Assembly: GCF_023534745.1 (NCBI RefSeq)
Contig: NZ_JAMHJQ010000001.1
Coordinates: forward strand, 62,001-126,000
Reading direction: 5' to 3'
DNA: 64,000 nucleotides
Source: Streptomyces sp. 35G-GA-8
GTDB taxonomy: Bacteria > Actinomycetota > Actinomycetes > Streptomycetales > Streptomycetaceae
Part shown: piece after piece, positions 17,303-25,818 of the stretch
Numbering within the stretch: position 1 is the stretch's first letter
Layout: every line of letters begins with the position of its first letter
Position numbers and translations under genes: made by a program
Notes under the pieces: generated by a model
The model's input: the letters and a program-made list of their open reading frames with translations, nothing else
What the model was told of the DNA's origin: nothing
Database searches by the model: none

Positions 17303-18613
17303 ATGCCATCCATACATCGCGCTGCCGGGGGCCCTAGGGCCGGAAGGCCGGACGGTACGAAGACCGAGCACACGTCCGTCGGCGCTTCGCACCGCGGGCC
17401 GGGCAAGGGCGCCTTTGCGGCCGTAGCCGCAGTTTTTATCCTCTTTCTCGCCGCTTCCAGCGCGCCGTCCCCGCTCTATGTGATCTATCAGGAGCAGTGG
17501 CATTTCGCGGCGTGGGCACTGACCGTCGTCTTCGCTCTCTATGTCGTCGGCATGCTGGCCTCGCTGCTGACCGTAGGTGGGCTGTCGGATCATCTCGGCC
17601 GTCGGCCAGTCCTCGCTGCCGCGATCGCGCTGGAAGTGGTCGCGCTGGTCCTCTTCCTGGTCGCGGGGAACGTATATGTCCTGTCCGCCGCCCGCGTATT
17701 GCAGGGCGTAGCGACCGGGGCCGCGACAACGACCCTGAGCGCCATGCTCGTCGACCTTGAGCCTGTGCGCGGGCGGGCTGGGGTCGTCACCTCCATCGCA
17801 CCCCTGAGCGGACTCGCGGCCGGTGCTCTGGGCAGTGGCATGCTCGTGGAACTCGCCCCGTCACCGACCCGGCTGGTCTACGCACTGCTGCTCGCCGGAA
17901 TGGCAGCAGCGGCGGTGGTGGTCGCGCGGACCCCCGAGACCTCGCCGCGCCGCCCGGGTGCCGTTGCCTCCTTGCGCCCGCGGGTCGCGATGCCCGCCCA
18001 TCTGCGCGCGGACCTTGTGCCGCTTGTGCCCGCGGGAATCGCCGCTTGGGCTCTCGCCGGCATGTACCTCTCCCTCGGCCCATCCGTCGCAGCCCAGTTG
18101 CTGGGGCTGCACAGCCACCTGATCGGCGGCGTCGTCGTGACGCTCCTGGCGGGCACCGGCGCGGTCGCCATAACCCTGCTCCGCTCCAGGCCGGCTTCAA
18201 CACTGCTGGCCCCATCGGCCGCACTGCTCGGGATCGGCACACTGATATCGCTCTCCGGGGTGGCGCGGGAACTCGCCTGGCTTGCCGCCGTCGGCACCGT
18301 CATCTCCGGTCTCGGCTTCGGCGCCTCAGCACTGGCCACCTTCGGGACCTTGGCACGCGTTGCCAAGCCGCATGAGCGCGGCGCGGTGTTCGCCTTTGCG
18401 AACGTCATCAACTACCTGGGAAACAGCGTTCCCGCCGTACTCGGAGGAATCGCCGTTACCAACATCGGACTGAGGACGGCAGCGGAGATCTATGCGCTCG
18501 CGATCGCGGTGATCACTTTCTCCGCCCTGGCACTGCGTCTGAACCAGATACGCGTGGAGCGCCGCTCAGCTACAACCGCGGAGATCGCCCCAGAGATCGC
18601 CCCGTGCAATTGA
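17303..18613 (+). CDS. MFS transporter (DHA1-like drug exporter)
   Basis: 436 residues with about twelve membrane helices after a ~35-residue polar N-terminus. Landmarks are APSPLYVIYQEQWHFAAW in helix 1, GGLSDHLGRRPVLAAA (motif A between helices 2 and 3), ARVLQGVATGAATTTLSAML in helix 4 and KPHERGAVFAFANVINYLG late in the protein. A GAAGGAA ribosome site precedes the ATG at 17303. The gene follows the flavin oxidoreductase by 38 bases and belongs to the operon controlled by the divergent TetR gene; export of a toxic substrate that the enzyme also modifies is a plausible role. Confidence 0.88.
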   Translation: MPSIHRAAGGPRAGRPDGTKTEHTSVGASHRGPGKGAFAAVAAVFILFLAASSAPSPLYVIYQEQWHFAAWALTVVFALYVVGMLASLLTVGGLSDHLGRRPVLAAAIALEVVALVLFLVAGNVYVLSAARVLQGVATGAATTTLSAMLVDLEPVRGRAGVVTSIAPLSGLAAGALGSGMLVELAPSPTRLVYALLLAGMAAAAVVVARTPETSPRRPGAVASLRPRVAMPAHLRADLVPLVPAGIAAWALAGMYLSLGPSVAAQLLGLHSHLIGGVVVTLLAGTGAVAITLLRSRPASTLLAPSAALLGIGTLISLSGVARELAWLAAVGTVISGLGFGASALATFGTLARVAKPHERGAVFAFANVINYLGNSVPAVLGGIAVTNIGLRTAAEIYALAIAVITFSALALRLNQIRVERRSATTAEIAPEIAPCN

Positions 18614-18636
18614 GCTGCCCAGCTGCCCAGCTGCCC
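18613..18636. repeat. Three tandem copies of AGCTGCCC
   Basis: The 8-bp unit AGCTGCCC is repeated three times without mismatch, starting at the last base of the MFS stop codon, in the gap before the hydrolase gene. No function is evident. Confidence 0.7.
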
Positions 18637-18693
18637 AGCGATATCCACACGCCAACCAACACGGCTTTTCACCACCTTCGACAAGGAAAGATC

Positions 18694-19491
18694 ATGACGA
18701 CCAAGGAAAAGAAGCATCTTGAGGTTCGGCGGGATGACCACACGACCATCAGGTACACGGTCAGTGGCCCCGCCTCGGGAACGACGCTGGCGCTCATCCA
18801 TGGATGGGGCGTAGATCGGACCGACTTCGACGCGATCACCGATCACCTGCCCGACAACGTTCGAGTCATCGCCGTTGACCTCGCCGAGCACGGCGAGTCA
18901 CGGTCGACGCGGAACGTCTGGACGATCGAAGAATTCGGTCGCGACGTAGCCGCTGTCCTGGAAGCGGAATCGGTAGACACGGCCGTTGTCGCCGGGCACT
19001 CTCTTGGCGGGGCGGTTGCTGTCGAAGTCGGCCGACAGCTGCCCGACAAGGTGTCGCACATCGTGGCCCTCGATGCGCTGCACTACCTGGGCCTGTTTCC
19101 CCCGCAGAGTGCGGAGCAGGTCGAGGCGACGGAGAACCTCTTCCGCCAGGACTTCGAAGGAGCGGTACGGGGGCTGGTCGAGGGAGGTTCGCCCGCTGGA
19201 ACTGACGAGGCCCTCAAGGACGCCTACTTTGAGAAGATGGTCGCGGTACGGCAGCCTGCCGGCCTGCATTCCATCGTCGGTCTGGTTCGCTGGGACATGG
19301 ACGCGGCACTGAGCGATACGAAGCAGCCGATCACCGTCTTCGCGATACGGGAACTGACAGATCAGGAAGCGATCGAGCGCTACGGGGACCGCGTCGACAT
19401 CGTGCTCGTCGACCTCGGCAGCCACCACTTCCAGGTGGAGGCGCCCGAAGGCACAGCAAAGCTTCTGGCAGGCGTGGTGGGCTCCAAGTAG
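18694..19491 (+). CDS. Alpha/beta hydrolase
   Basis: 265 residues from the ATG at 18694, behind AAGGAAAG. Core motifs: ALIHGWGVDRTDFD (oxyanion hole HGWG), VVAGHSLGGAVAVEV with nucleophile Ser103, and LGSHHFQVEAPEGTAKLL with the catalytic His near the C-terminus. The cap region between is short. No signal peptide. Third gene of the OYE/MFS operon, so likely a cytosolic esterase, lactonase or epoxide-hydrolase-type enzyme acting on the same compound class. Codon usage is a little less GC-rich at third positions than in flanking genes. Confidence 0.85.
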   Translation: MTTKEKKHLEVRRDDHTTIRYTVSGPASGTTLALIHGWGVDRTDFDAITDHLPDNVRVIAVDLAEHGESRSTRNVWTIEEFGRDVAAVLEAESVDTAVVAGHSLGGAVAVEVGRQLPDKVSHIVALDALHYLGLFPPQSAEQVEATENLFRQDFEGAVRGLVEGGSPAGTDEALKDAYFEKMVAVRQPAGLHSIVGLVRWDMDAALSDTKQPITVFAIRELTDQEAIERYGDRVDIVLVDLGSHHFQVEAPEGTAKLLAGVVGSK

Positions 19492-19982
19492 CCACGGCGT
19501 ATGGCGATTTACCCACAACGAACAGCCAAGAAAGCTCGTGAGCCATAGGCCACCCGTTGCACGTCATTCAGACGGATGGTCACAGCCGCCGACGCCAGTC
19601 ATGAGTTTGAGCGAAGCAACTTGCTCGCAGTCTCAGGACGGCTCGGCGGCGCTCGCGATTCTCAAAAGAACAGGGACTGCGACACGAGCCGCACGAAGTC
19701 TCCCTGCGCGCCGCCGGCGCCGCACCTCCCGCCGTGACCGGCCCACTGGCGTTCCTGGACCCAGACCGCAGCGACCGCCCCCGGGGCCCGGCGCGGCGCG
19801 GCGAGCGCCTGCGCCTCCAACTCGCCCTGGCCGCGCCGACGGGACTGCTGCTCCGGGCCGCCCCAGGCCCTGCCCGGAAACCCCCAGCAACTTCTACAGT
19901 GCTGTAGATTTAAGTGAGCGGTAGGCACGGAACCGGCCCTCGACCGGGGCGGGGTGCGGGAACACGCGAAGGGAACAGCGAC
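19492..19982. other. No supported gene; contains a BlaI/CopY-like dyad
   Basis: The 490 bases between the hydrolase and TerD genes hold only open frames of extreme Arg/Pro composition with no recognisable motif. One plus-strand frame (about 19700-19910) reads GPLAFLDPDRSDRP and ALAAPTGLLLRAAPG, which could be a gene remnant, but I cannot identify it. The palindrome near 19900 is listed separately. Confidence 0.5.
19893..19908. promoter_or_regulatory. TCTACAG-N2-CTGTAGA palindrome upstream of terD
   Basis: TCTACAG (19893-19899) and CTGTAGA (19902-19908) around two bases form a 7-bp perfect dyad about 75 bases before the TerD start, within an AT-rich patch (ATTTAAG follows). CTACA...TGTAG is the pattern bound by BlaI/MecI/CopY winged-helix repressors. 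No such regulator gene is in the window. Confidence 0.5.
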
Positions 19983-20558
19983 ATGGGTGTGAGTCTGGCC
20001 AAGGGCGGCAACGTCTCGCTCAGCAAGGAGGCGCCGGGCCTGACCGCCGTGCTCGTCGGGCTCGGCTGGGATGCGCGCAGCACCACCGGCACCGACTACG
20101 ACCTCGACGCCAGCGCCCTGTTGGTGGACAACAGCGGCAAGGTGCTCTCCGACCAGCACTTCATCTTCTACAACAACCTGAAGAGCCCCGACGGTTCGGT
20201 CGAGCACACCGGCGACAACCTGACCGGTGAGGGCGAGGGCGACGACGAGTCCCTGAAGGTCAACTTGACCAGCGTCCCCGCCGACGTGGCGAAGATCGTC
20301 TTCCCGGTCTCCATCCACGACGCCGAAAACCGAGGCCACAGTTTCGGCCAGGTGCGCAACGCCTTCATCCGCGTGGTCAACCAGTCAGGCGGCGCCGAAC
20401 TCGCCCGCTACGACCTGAGCGAGGACGCCGCGACGGAGACCGCGATGGTCTTCGGCGAGCTGTACCGGCACGGCGAGGAGTGGAAGTTTCGCGCCGTCGG
20501 CCAGGGCTACGCCAGCGGCCTGGCCGGGATCGCCGCCGACTTCGGCGTCGGCGTCTGA
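19983..20558 (+). CDS. terD: TerD-family stress protein
   Basis: 191 residues. The whole chain matches the TerD fold: [40 protein letters not shown] (the acidic GxDxDLDAS calcium-binding loop), [20 protein letters not shown] and [11 protein letters not shown] (second acidic site), then [20 protein letters not shown] and a [20 protein letters not shown] ending. TerD proteins bind Ca2+ and are linked to tellurite and general stress responses; Streptomyces carry many paralogues. It stands alone here, without terBC partners, but next to other stress-type genes (TatA, GlsB-like). Confidence 0.93.
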   Translation: MGVSLAKGGNVSLSKEAPGLTAVLVGLGWDARSTTGTDYDLDASALLVDNSGKVLSDQHFIFYNNLKSPDGSVEHTGDNLTGEGEGDDESLKVNLTSVPADVAKIVFPVSIHDAENRGHSFGQVRNAFIRVVNQSGGAELARYDLSEDAATETAMVFGELYRHGEEWKFRAVGQGYASGLAGIAADFGVGV

Positions 20559-20793
20559 CGCCACACCACCCGTCTTCGGCGCCCGGCACCCGCGGCCGCC
20601 CATCCGAAGACAACGCCATCGGCACCCCGGCCGCCGGCCGGGGTGCCGCCTCACCGGAACGGCACGTCGGCATCAGGTCGGCATCAGGCGGGCATCCGCG
20701 ACGGGCCTGTCCGGCCGCGAGGGTCCGGGGAGCACGACGAGGACCGCAGTCACGGGCGGCGGCCCGTGAGCAGACACGATCGGGGGACTTCTC

Positions 20794-21603
20794 ATGCACG
20801 CGTCCGACCGCCACGAGGCGGCAGACAGAGCAGACTTCGAGCAGGTGCTGTGCCGCGCTCTGGACACCCCGGAGATCCGCGAGTCCCTGCGGCGCCCCGG
20901 CGTGCGGACCGATGTCGAGCGCCTGCGCTCCCAGGCGCTGGCGGCGACCGAGACCATCTCAGCCGCGGCCGCCGCCGAGTACACCGTCTACCTCCGGCTG
21001 CGGGACACGACCGGGCATTCCACGGCCCACCTCCCCGATCGTCCTCGACAGCCGCAACAGCCGCAACAGCCTCAACAGGTGGACGTCTCGAAGGACGGGC
21101 GCGGGCTGCTGGCGGCGCTGGCCGTACTCGCTCCGGTCCTGTCCGTCATGGCGGCGGCGATATTCCTGCTCATCGGCTACGCCCTGCGCCTGGCCGATTC
21201 CCAACAGCCCCTCGCGGACGCCTTGGTGGGCACCGGCTGGCTCACCGCCGGCCTGGCGGCGCTCACGGCGCTCATCGCGGCCGCCGCGCTGGTCGTCACC
21301 GCCGTACGGCACCGCTCCGCACCCGGCGGGCACCCGCACCAGCCCGCCCCGGCCGTCATCGAGGCTCGCGCTGCGTGGCAACAAGCACTGCTGGAGCGCG
21401 GCATGCTGCCCTTCCTGCACCAGCGACTGCATCTGTCCGCACCGGCGCCGGTCCCGGATGCCGACGCACAGCCGACGCCGCCCCGCCCTACCGCCCGCGA
21501 TCCGCTCCCGAAACGCCGTACCCAACTGGGCTACACCAGCCCCGATTTCGCAAGCCCGGACTTCACCGGCCCCGCGGCGCCTCGCGGGACCGACGCCTCC
21601 TGA
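20794..21603 (+). CDS. Two-helix membrane protein of unknown function
   Basis: 269 residues from the ATG at 20794. The N-terminal ~80 residues are soluble and helical (LDTPEIRESLRRPGVRTDVE), followed by a Gln/Pro repeat (PQQPQQPQQ). Two membrane helices follow (about residues 108-132 and 147-169), then a basic segment and a C-terminal region ending in LGYTSPDFASPDFTGPAAPRG, a tail I recall from other Streptomyces transmembrane proteins. No catalytic motif is visible. The tatA gene follows 66 bases later in the same direction. Confidence 0.65.
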   Translation: MHASDRHEAADRADFEQVLCRALDTPEIRESLRRPGVRTDVERLRSQALAATETISAAAAAEYTVYLRLRDTTGHSTAHLPDRPRQPQQPQQPQQVDVSKDGRGLLAALAVLAPVLSVMAAAIFLLIGYALRLADSQQPLADALVGTGWLTAGLAALTALIAAAALVVTAVRHRSAPGGHPHQPAPAVIEARAAWQQALLERGMLPFLHQRLHLSAPAPVPDADAQPTPPRPTARDPLPKRRTQLGYTSPDFASPDFTGPAAPRGTDAS

Positions 21604-21669
21604 ACCACCCTGGCCGAGACGCCGTCACCACCCCCTGCCACCCGACTACCGGGGAGAAGAGGAAAACTC

Positions 21670-21939
21670 ATGGGCATCAGCGAGATCGCCATCATCCTCA
21701 TCGTCGTCATATTGATCTTCGGTGCCAAGAAACTCCCCGAACTCGCCCGCTCCATGGGCAAGTCGGCGCGCATTCTCAAGAGCGAGGCCAAGGCGATGAA
21801 GTCCGACCAGACCCCGCCGGCCGCGGAGGGAACACCCTCCCCCGGAACCGCGGCCCCGGGCGTCATCCGGGCCGCCCCCGGCGACGTAACCAGCCCGCAC
21901 CCCACCGCGCAGCCGGGCAACGACGCACCGCGGCCCTGA
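21670..21939 (+). CDS. tatA: Sec-independent translocase subunit TatA (paralogue)
   Basis: 89 residues: a single N-terminal helix ([30 protein letters not shown]) with the [12 protein letters not shown] hinge and amphipathic helix typical of TatA, then a Pro/Ala-rich acidic tail. TatA oligomers form the pore of the twin-arginine export pathway. It has no tatB/tatC neighbour, so it is probably an extra copy beside the housekeeping tatAC. The window encodes at least three likely Tat clients (genes at 944, 3834 and 38635). Ribosome site GGAGAAGAGGAAA. Confidence 0.93.
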   Translation: MGISEIAIILIVVILIFGAKKLPELARSMGKSARILKSEAKAMKSDQTPPAAEGTPSPGTAAPGVIRAAPGDVTSPHPTAQPGNDAPRP

Positions 21940-22017
21940 CCAGCCCGCGACTCCACCGTCCGCGCGTCCCCTCCATGCGCGTCTCTGCCGTAGGGGCAGT
22001 CCACCGGGCCGCGGTCT

Positions 22018-22113
22018 CCGCCACACCAAGCCGTCCGCCACACCAAGCCGTCCGCCACACCGAGTTGTCCGCCACACCAAGCCGTCCGCCACACCGAGTT
22101 GTCCGCCACACCG
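22018..22113. repeat. 17-bp tandem array, about 5.6 copies
   Basis: Units at 22018, 22035, 22052, 22069, 22086 and a partial unit at 22103. Two versions alternate: CCGCCACACCAAGCCGT (copies 1, 2, 4) and CCGCCACACCGAGTTGT (copies 3, 5). The array lies between tatA and the GlsB-like gene, ending about 20 bases before the latter's start. The A/B order (A A B A B) suggests duplication of a two-unit block. Confidence 0.92.
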
Positions 22114-22134
22114 AAACGAAAGCAGCGCCACGTC

Positions 22135-22401
22135 ATGGGCATCGTCAGCTGGATAATCCTCGGGCTCCTGGCCGGAGCCATCGCCAAGTTCATCCTGCCC
22201 GGACGCGATCCGGGCGGGCTTATCGTCACCACGCTCATCGGTATCGCCGGTGCCTTCACCGGCGGCTGGCTCTCCGCGAAGTTCCTCGACCGTCCCATAC
22301 AGAACGAGTTCTTCGATCTCGCGACATGGGGTGCGGCAATCGGCGGCTCCCTGGTCCTGCTGATCGCGTACCGCCTTCTCTTCGGCAATTCCCGGGACTG
22401 A
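22135..22401 (+). CDS. GlsB/YeaQ/YmgE-family membrane stress protein
   Basis: 88 residues from the ATG at 22135. Three membrane helices: MGIVSWIILGLLAGAIAKFI, then GGLIVTTLIGIAGAFTGGWL with the conserved GxxGxxxGG packing motif, and LATWGAAIGGSLVLLIAYRL. This is the transglycosylase-associated/GlsB family, tied to general stress responses in firmicutes and enterobacteria but without known activity. Slightly longer than the usual ~82 residues. The 17-bp repeat array forms its upstream region. Confidence 0.9.
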   Translation: MGIVSWIILGLLAGAIAKFILPGRDPGGLIVTTLIGIAGAFTGGWLSAKFLDRPIQNEFFDLATWGAAIGGSLVLLIAYRLLFGNSRD

Positions 22402-22591
22402 CCCGCGGCAGCGGTCGCGGGTGGGGGGGTGGGCGAGCGCGGCGGCCTGACGTCTCCGCCCCCGGCGTGTTCCGGCCAAGCTTGTTGCGCGTTGAACGAG
22501 TACCGACCGTGCTCCGTACCAACAAGTGGCCCAGCCCTCACCCGGATCCGGGCCGGGCCGGATCCGTCCGTTTTCGATGGGAGAACTCGCC

Positions 22592-23473
22592 GTGACCTCT
22601 GCCGCCTCCTGGCGCACCCGTACCGCAGCCCGCACCGCAGTCCATACCGCAGCCGTACTCCTGACGGCGCTGACCGTCGCGGGCTTGGCGGGAACAGCTG
22701 CTTCGGCGGCCGCCGTGCCCGTGGTCACCTGCCCCTCGTCCTCCTGCACGAGCCTGGTGACCGGCCTCGGCGAGCCCGTCGACGCCGCGTACGACACAGG
22801 CGACAACGCCTACCTCACGTACCAGAACGGCGAACTGCGCACGGTGAATCTGGTGACCGGCGCGCGCTCCACCGTCGCCACGGGCCTGGGCAATCTGCGC
22901 GGCATCGCCCTCGACGGCACCGGCAGCGCGTACGTCGGAGACTTCGACGGCAACCTCCGCGAGGTCGATCTGGCCACCGGACAACAGCGCCTCCTCGCCT
23001 CCGGGCTCGGCGCGCTGCACGCCATCGCCCACAGCGGCACCACCATCTACGCGACTGGTGGCAGCGGCAAGCTGTACGAGGTGAAGGAGAGCGGCACTGT
23101 ACGTGTCGTCGCGTCCGGCCTCGGCCTGTCCCAGGGCATCGCGGTGGACGGACGCGGCGGCGCCTACACCGCGGACATGTTCACGGGCCGGATCCTACGG
23201 ACGGACCTCACCACCGGGGCGACGAGAACGGTCGCCACCCAGTTCTACGAGCCCACGTCCATCTCCGTGGCGACCGACGGCCAGGTCTACTTCGCCGTCG
23301 GCAACGAGGTCACGCGCCTCAACCCGGACACGGGCGTGGGCACGCAGATCGCCAGTGTGCGCGGCCTCAACTTCTTCGCCTTCAAGCTGGACCGGAACGG
23401 CAACGCCTACACCACCCAGGTGACCGGCACGGGCTCGCTCTGGAAGATCGCCAACCTGGTCCCGCGACGCTGA
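22592..23473 (+). CDS. Secreted SMP-30/NHL-like beta-propeller protein
   Basis: 293 residues from the GTG at 22592 (GGGAGAA upstream); earlier in-frame starts at 22526 and 22577 are possible. A Sec-type signal ends around AASAAAVP. The mature part is a repeated propeller pattern: GLGEPVDAAYDTGDNAYLTY, GLGNLRGIALDGTGSAYVGD, GLGALHAIAHSGTTIYATGG, GLGLSQGIAVDGRGGAYTAD, each blade starting GLG and ending in an aromatic strand. A CPSSSCTS loop near the N-terminus may form a disulphide. Probably a lactonase-like or ligand-binding exported protein; function unknown. Confidence 0.75.
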   Translation: MTSAASWRTRTAARTAVHTAAVLLTALTVAGLAGTAASAAAVPVVTCPSSSCTSLVTGLGEPVDAAYDTGDNAYLTYQNGELRTVNLVTGARSTVATGLGNLRGIALDGTGSAYVGDFDGNLREVDLATGQQRLLASGLGALHAIAHSGTTIYATGGSGKLYEVKESGTVRVVASGLGLSQGIAVDGRGGAYTADMFTGRILRTDLTTGATRTVATQFYEPTSISVATDGQVYFAVGNEVTRLNPDTGVGTQIASVRGLNFFAFKLDRNGNAYTTQVTGTGSLWKIANLVPRR

Positions 23474-23513
23474 TTCCCGCCGGCCGCGCCTGATCGCTGA
23501 ACCGACCGCACAC

Positions 23514-23556
23514 GCTCGCCGTCGCCCACAGGCCCTAGGTCGTGTCGACGGCGAGC
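23514..23556. terminator. Inverted repeat between convergent ends
   Basis: GCTCGCCGTCG (23514-23524) and CGACGGCGAGC (23546-23556) are perfectly complementary over 11 bp with a 21-base spacer. It lies between the propeller gene and the convergent amidohydrolase remnant, whose stop codon is in the loop. A bidirectional terminator is the simplest reading. Confidence 0.5.
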
Positions 23557-24564
23557 CCGCCGTTCAGGATCACCATGCTGAGATCGCGAAGGTTGCCGAT
23601 GTCCGCGGTGGGGTCGGCGTTCAGCACGAGCAGGTCGGCGCGCTTGCCGGGGGCCACCGTGCCGAGGTCGGGGCGCACGCACTGCCGGGATGCGCCGCTG
23701 GTACCCGCGGCCAGCACCTGGGTGGGCGTCAGCCCGGCCGCCACCATGAGTTCGGCCTCTTCAAGTGTGTTGGCTCCGAAGAGGCCGCGACCGCTGAAGG
23801 TGTCGCTGCCCAGGGCTATGCGCACGCCGGCATCGGCGACCTTCTTGAGATTGGTACGGGCGTCCGGGTGGGCATCGTCGATCCAGAGCGTGGGCGTGTA
23901 GGTGATGTCGTGTTCGAGCATCAGGTCGATGAGCGAGTGGTCGGTGAGGGGCTCGACGGTGACACCGTGCTCCAGACCGTCCGCCCCGGCCTCGATCGCC
24001 TCGCGTGCCGCGGCTTGCTGGGTGGTGTGGACGGTGACCCGAAGGCCCCGCTCGTGCCCGGTCTCGATACCCGCCCGAAGGAGATCGAGGGAAAGCCGTC
24101 GCAACTCGACACCATCGGGAAAGGCAGGATTCCGCCAGCGGTACTTCGGCCCCCCGGAGTGTGCGCACGCACCTTCCGACAGGAGTTTGATCGCGTCCAC
24201 CTTGCGGTCGGCGAGGTGGTGCACCAGGTCGCGGATCTGCCGCACGCTGTCGACCTCTCCCGTGAAACGCTCGCGCGCCCAGGGGTTGCCGCTGAAGACA
24301 GTGGCGGCGGGATGCCCGTCGCGCCCGGTGATACCGCAACCGGTCGCCAGCAGTCGCGGGCCCCGCAGAGTGCCCGCGGCGATTGCGGCCCGCATGTCCA
24401 GGATGCCGCCCGTCGGGTCGCCCACCGACTTGGGCGACGTCGTACAGACCGGCGAGCGCCTGGTAGCCGCCGAAGACATGTGCGCGACCGATCACGAGGT
24501 CGTAGGGCGCAGGACCGCGAGCCTCGGTGCTCGCGACTGCTTGGGGTCCTGGGGCATCGCTCAT
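23535..24564 (-). pseudogene. Amidohydrolase gene missing its N-terminal metal-binding segment
   Basis: The C-terminal ~310 codons (24479 to 23535) are a well preserved imidazolonepropionase-like amidohydrolase: VGDPTGGILDMRAAIAAG, GCGITGRDGHP, DAIKLLSEGACAHSGG (carboxy-Lys region), VTVHTTQQAA, GADGLEHGV and IALGSDTF (metal His and Asp residues). The start is in a different frame: MSDAPG at 24564, then PYDLVIGRAHVFGGYQALAG and LYDVAQVGGR, a normal N-terminal strand. The two parts meet near 24425 with a frame change. About 60-75 residues, including the HxH metal motif, are gone. An internal deletion is the best explanation; activity is unlikely. Confidence 0.75.
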
Positions 24565-25354
24565 TATCCTGGTGCGTTCTGAGCAGGTCAGGGTGCGCGT
24601 CGCATGCCTCAGCGTTTGAGATCCCTCGGCTCATGGTCTGAGGCCAGATCCGCTGCAACAGGCCGGCGATCGTCGTTGCGCCGAGCCGTTCCTCCAGAGC
24701 TGGCTCCGCGCCCCTGAACTCGACATCGAGCAGGTCGCCGATGTTGCGTCCGACCAAGAGCTGCCGCCCGCTCACGGCGGCCGTGGCCGACGCCCCAGGG
24801 CTCGGACAAGGGCTCGAACTGGCGAGCACTCAACCGGCGCAGCGGCTCCGATCGACAGAGATCTTCACCGGGAGTGACACCATCGGGCGACCCACGGTCA
24901 GCCACAGTTTGACGTCGCTCCCGAAGCGCTCCCATGAAATCCGGGTGCACGGTGTGTGTGGAAGGGCCTGTCGTGCGCTACCGCGCACACCGTGTGGTCC
25001 CCAACTGGTCCCCAAGAAAGGCACCTCATGCGGCGGCCCTTCGGCGACACCATCCCGGAGCGCCTTCTCGCCCTGATGCCCGAACACCAGCAAGACCACT
25101 GAGCAGGCCGAGCACAACACCGCATGACCACACCACTGAACCGGGGCGACGCCGTACACCACCAGCGACAGTGGCAGGAGCGGCCACGTGATCGTGACGG
25201 CTACGGCGGTGTATGTCAGTTCCGCGCACCACGTCGTCAGCAGTCCCAGGGTCCACGCGGCATGCAGTCGGCCGCTTTGGGGCTGGGAGGGCCCTGGTTG
25301 GACCGGCCGGGCCGGGAAGGGCTGGGATTCATTGTTTGCGCTTTCCGTACGGTT
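24565..25354. other. No intact gene; probable remnant sequence
   Basis: Nothing with normal domain structure is present in these 790 bases. On the minus strand, codons around 24770-24635 read GRQLLVGRNIGDLLDVEF and ALEERLGATTIAGLLQRIW, which looks like true protein sequence of unknown family, but no start or complete frame goes with it. A 23-bp tandem-like element at 24995-25017 recurs beside the tRNA at 30.0 kb and is listed separately. Frames around 25100-25350 are of shadow type. Confidence 0.5.
24995..25017. repeat. Copy 1 of a 23-bp element also found beside tRNA-Pro
   Basis: The sequence contains TGGTCCCCAA twice (24995 and 25005 region) and ends in AAGA. It matches 30022-30044 at 22 of 23 positions in the same orientation, 5,027 bases apart. 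Read on the minus strand, one frame at both copies gives SWGPVGD, so both may be remains of the same kind of 3' gene end. Confidence 0.7.
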
Positions 25355-25807
25355 TCATGCCTGGTCATGTGCGTCGATCAAGCCTTGGATGTCAATCTTG
25401 GTCATGGCGTGCAGGGCGGTGAGGACGCGTTCAGCGGTCGCTGGGTCGGCGCTGCGGAGGAGTTCCCGCAGGTTCGTGGGCAAGACCTGCCAGGTCACTC
25501 CGAAACGATCGATCAGCGAGCCGCCCGGCCCTTCCTCGCCGCCATCGGTGAGGCCCGCCCAGAGGGCGTCCAGCGCCGGCTGGGTATCGCACTCCGCGTA
25601 CATGGAGATGGCGGGGGTGAAGGGATAGTGCGGTCCGCCGTTGAAGGCGACGTATCGCTGTCCGCCCAGGGTGAAGTCGACGGTGGTGACGCGACCGTCC
25701 GGGTCCCGCCGGATGTCACCGATCGCGGAATCGGCGAACAGCATCGTGTAGTAGGTCGCGACTGCTTCAGCCTGGCCGTCGAGCCACAGAAAGGTGCTGA
25801 CGTGCAT
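25355..25807 (-). CDS. VOC-superfamily (PhnB-like) protein
   Basis: 150 residues from the ATG at 25807. Features of the PhnB/3-demethylubiquinone-methyltransferase-like VOC group: STFLWLDGQAEAVATYYTML, DFTLGGQRYVAFNGGPHYPF, SMYAECDTQPALDALW, then DRFGVTWQVLPTNLRELL and a helical C-terminal tail ending TKIDIQGLIDAHDQA. Such proteins are small betaalphabetabetabeta dimers with varied or no enzymatic activity. It starts 11 bases after the FAD monooxygenase gene ends, so the two are almost certainly co-transcribed under the GntR-TetR regulator. Confidence 0.88.
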   Translation of the reverse strand: MHVSTFLWLDGQAEAVATYYTMLFADSAIGDIRRDPDGRVTTVDFTLGGQRYVAFNGGPHYPFTPAISMYAECDTQPALDALWAGLTDGGEEGPGGSLIDRFGVTWQVLPTNLRELLRSADPATAERVLTALHAMTKIDIQGLIDAHDQA

Positions 25808-25818
25808 GGTGTTCTCTC

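Noticed and set aside
19538-19924. 128-codon plus-strand frame before terD
   Set aside because: Almost entirely Arg/Pro after residue 50, no motif, and it runs over the operator-like dyad.
21863-22111. Minus-strand frame with repeating Trp/Cys/Gly-rich peptide (WRTAWCGGRLGVA)
   Set aside because: The peptide repeat is only the translation of the 17-bp tandem DNA array; no ribosome site or family.
22018-22113. Possible CRISPR-like array
   Set aside because: Units are directly adjacent with no spacers, and no cas genes are present. The other arrays in the window are likewise contiguous tandems.
24934-25191. Small plus-strand frame covering the first 23-bp element
   Set aside because: Its composition is low-complexity and it lacks a ribosome site; the repeat fits better as remains of a minus-strand gene end.
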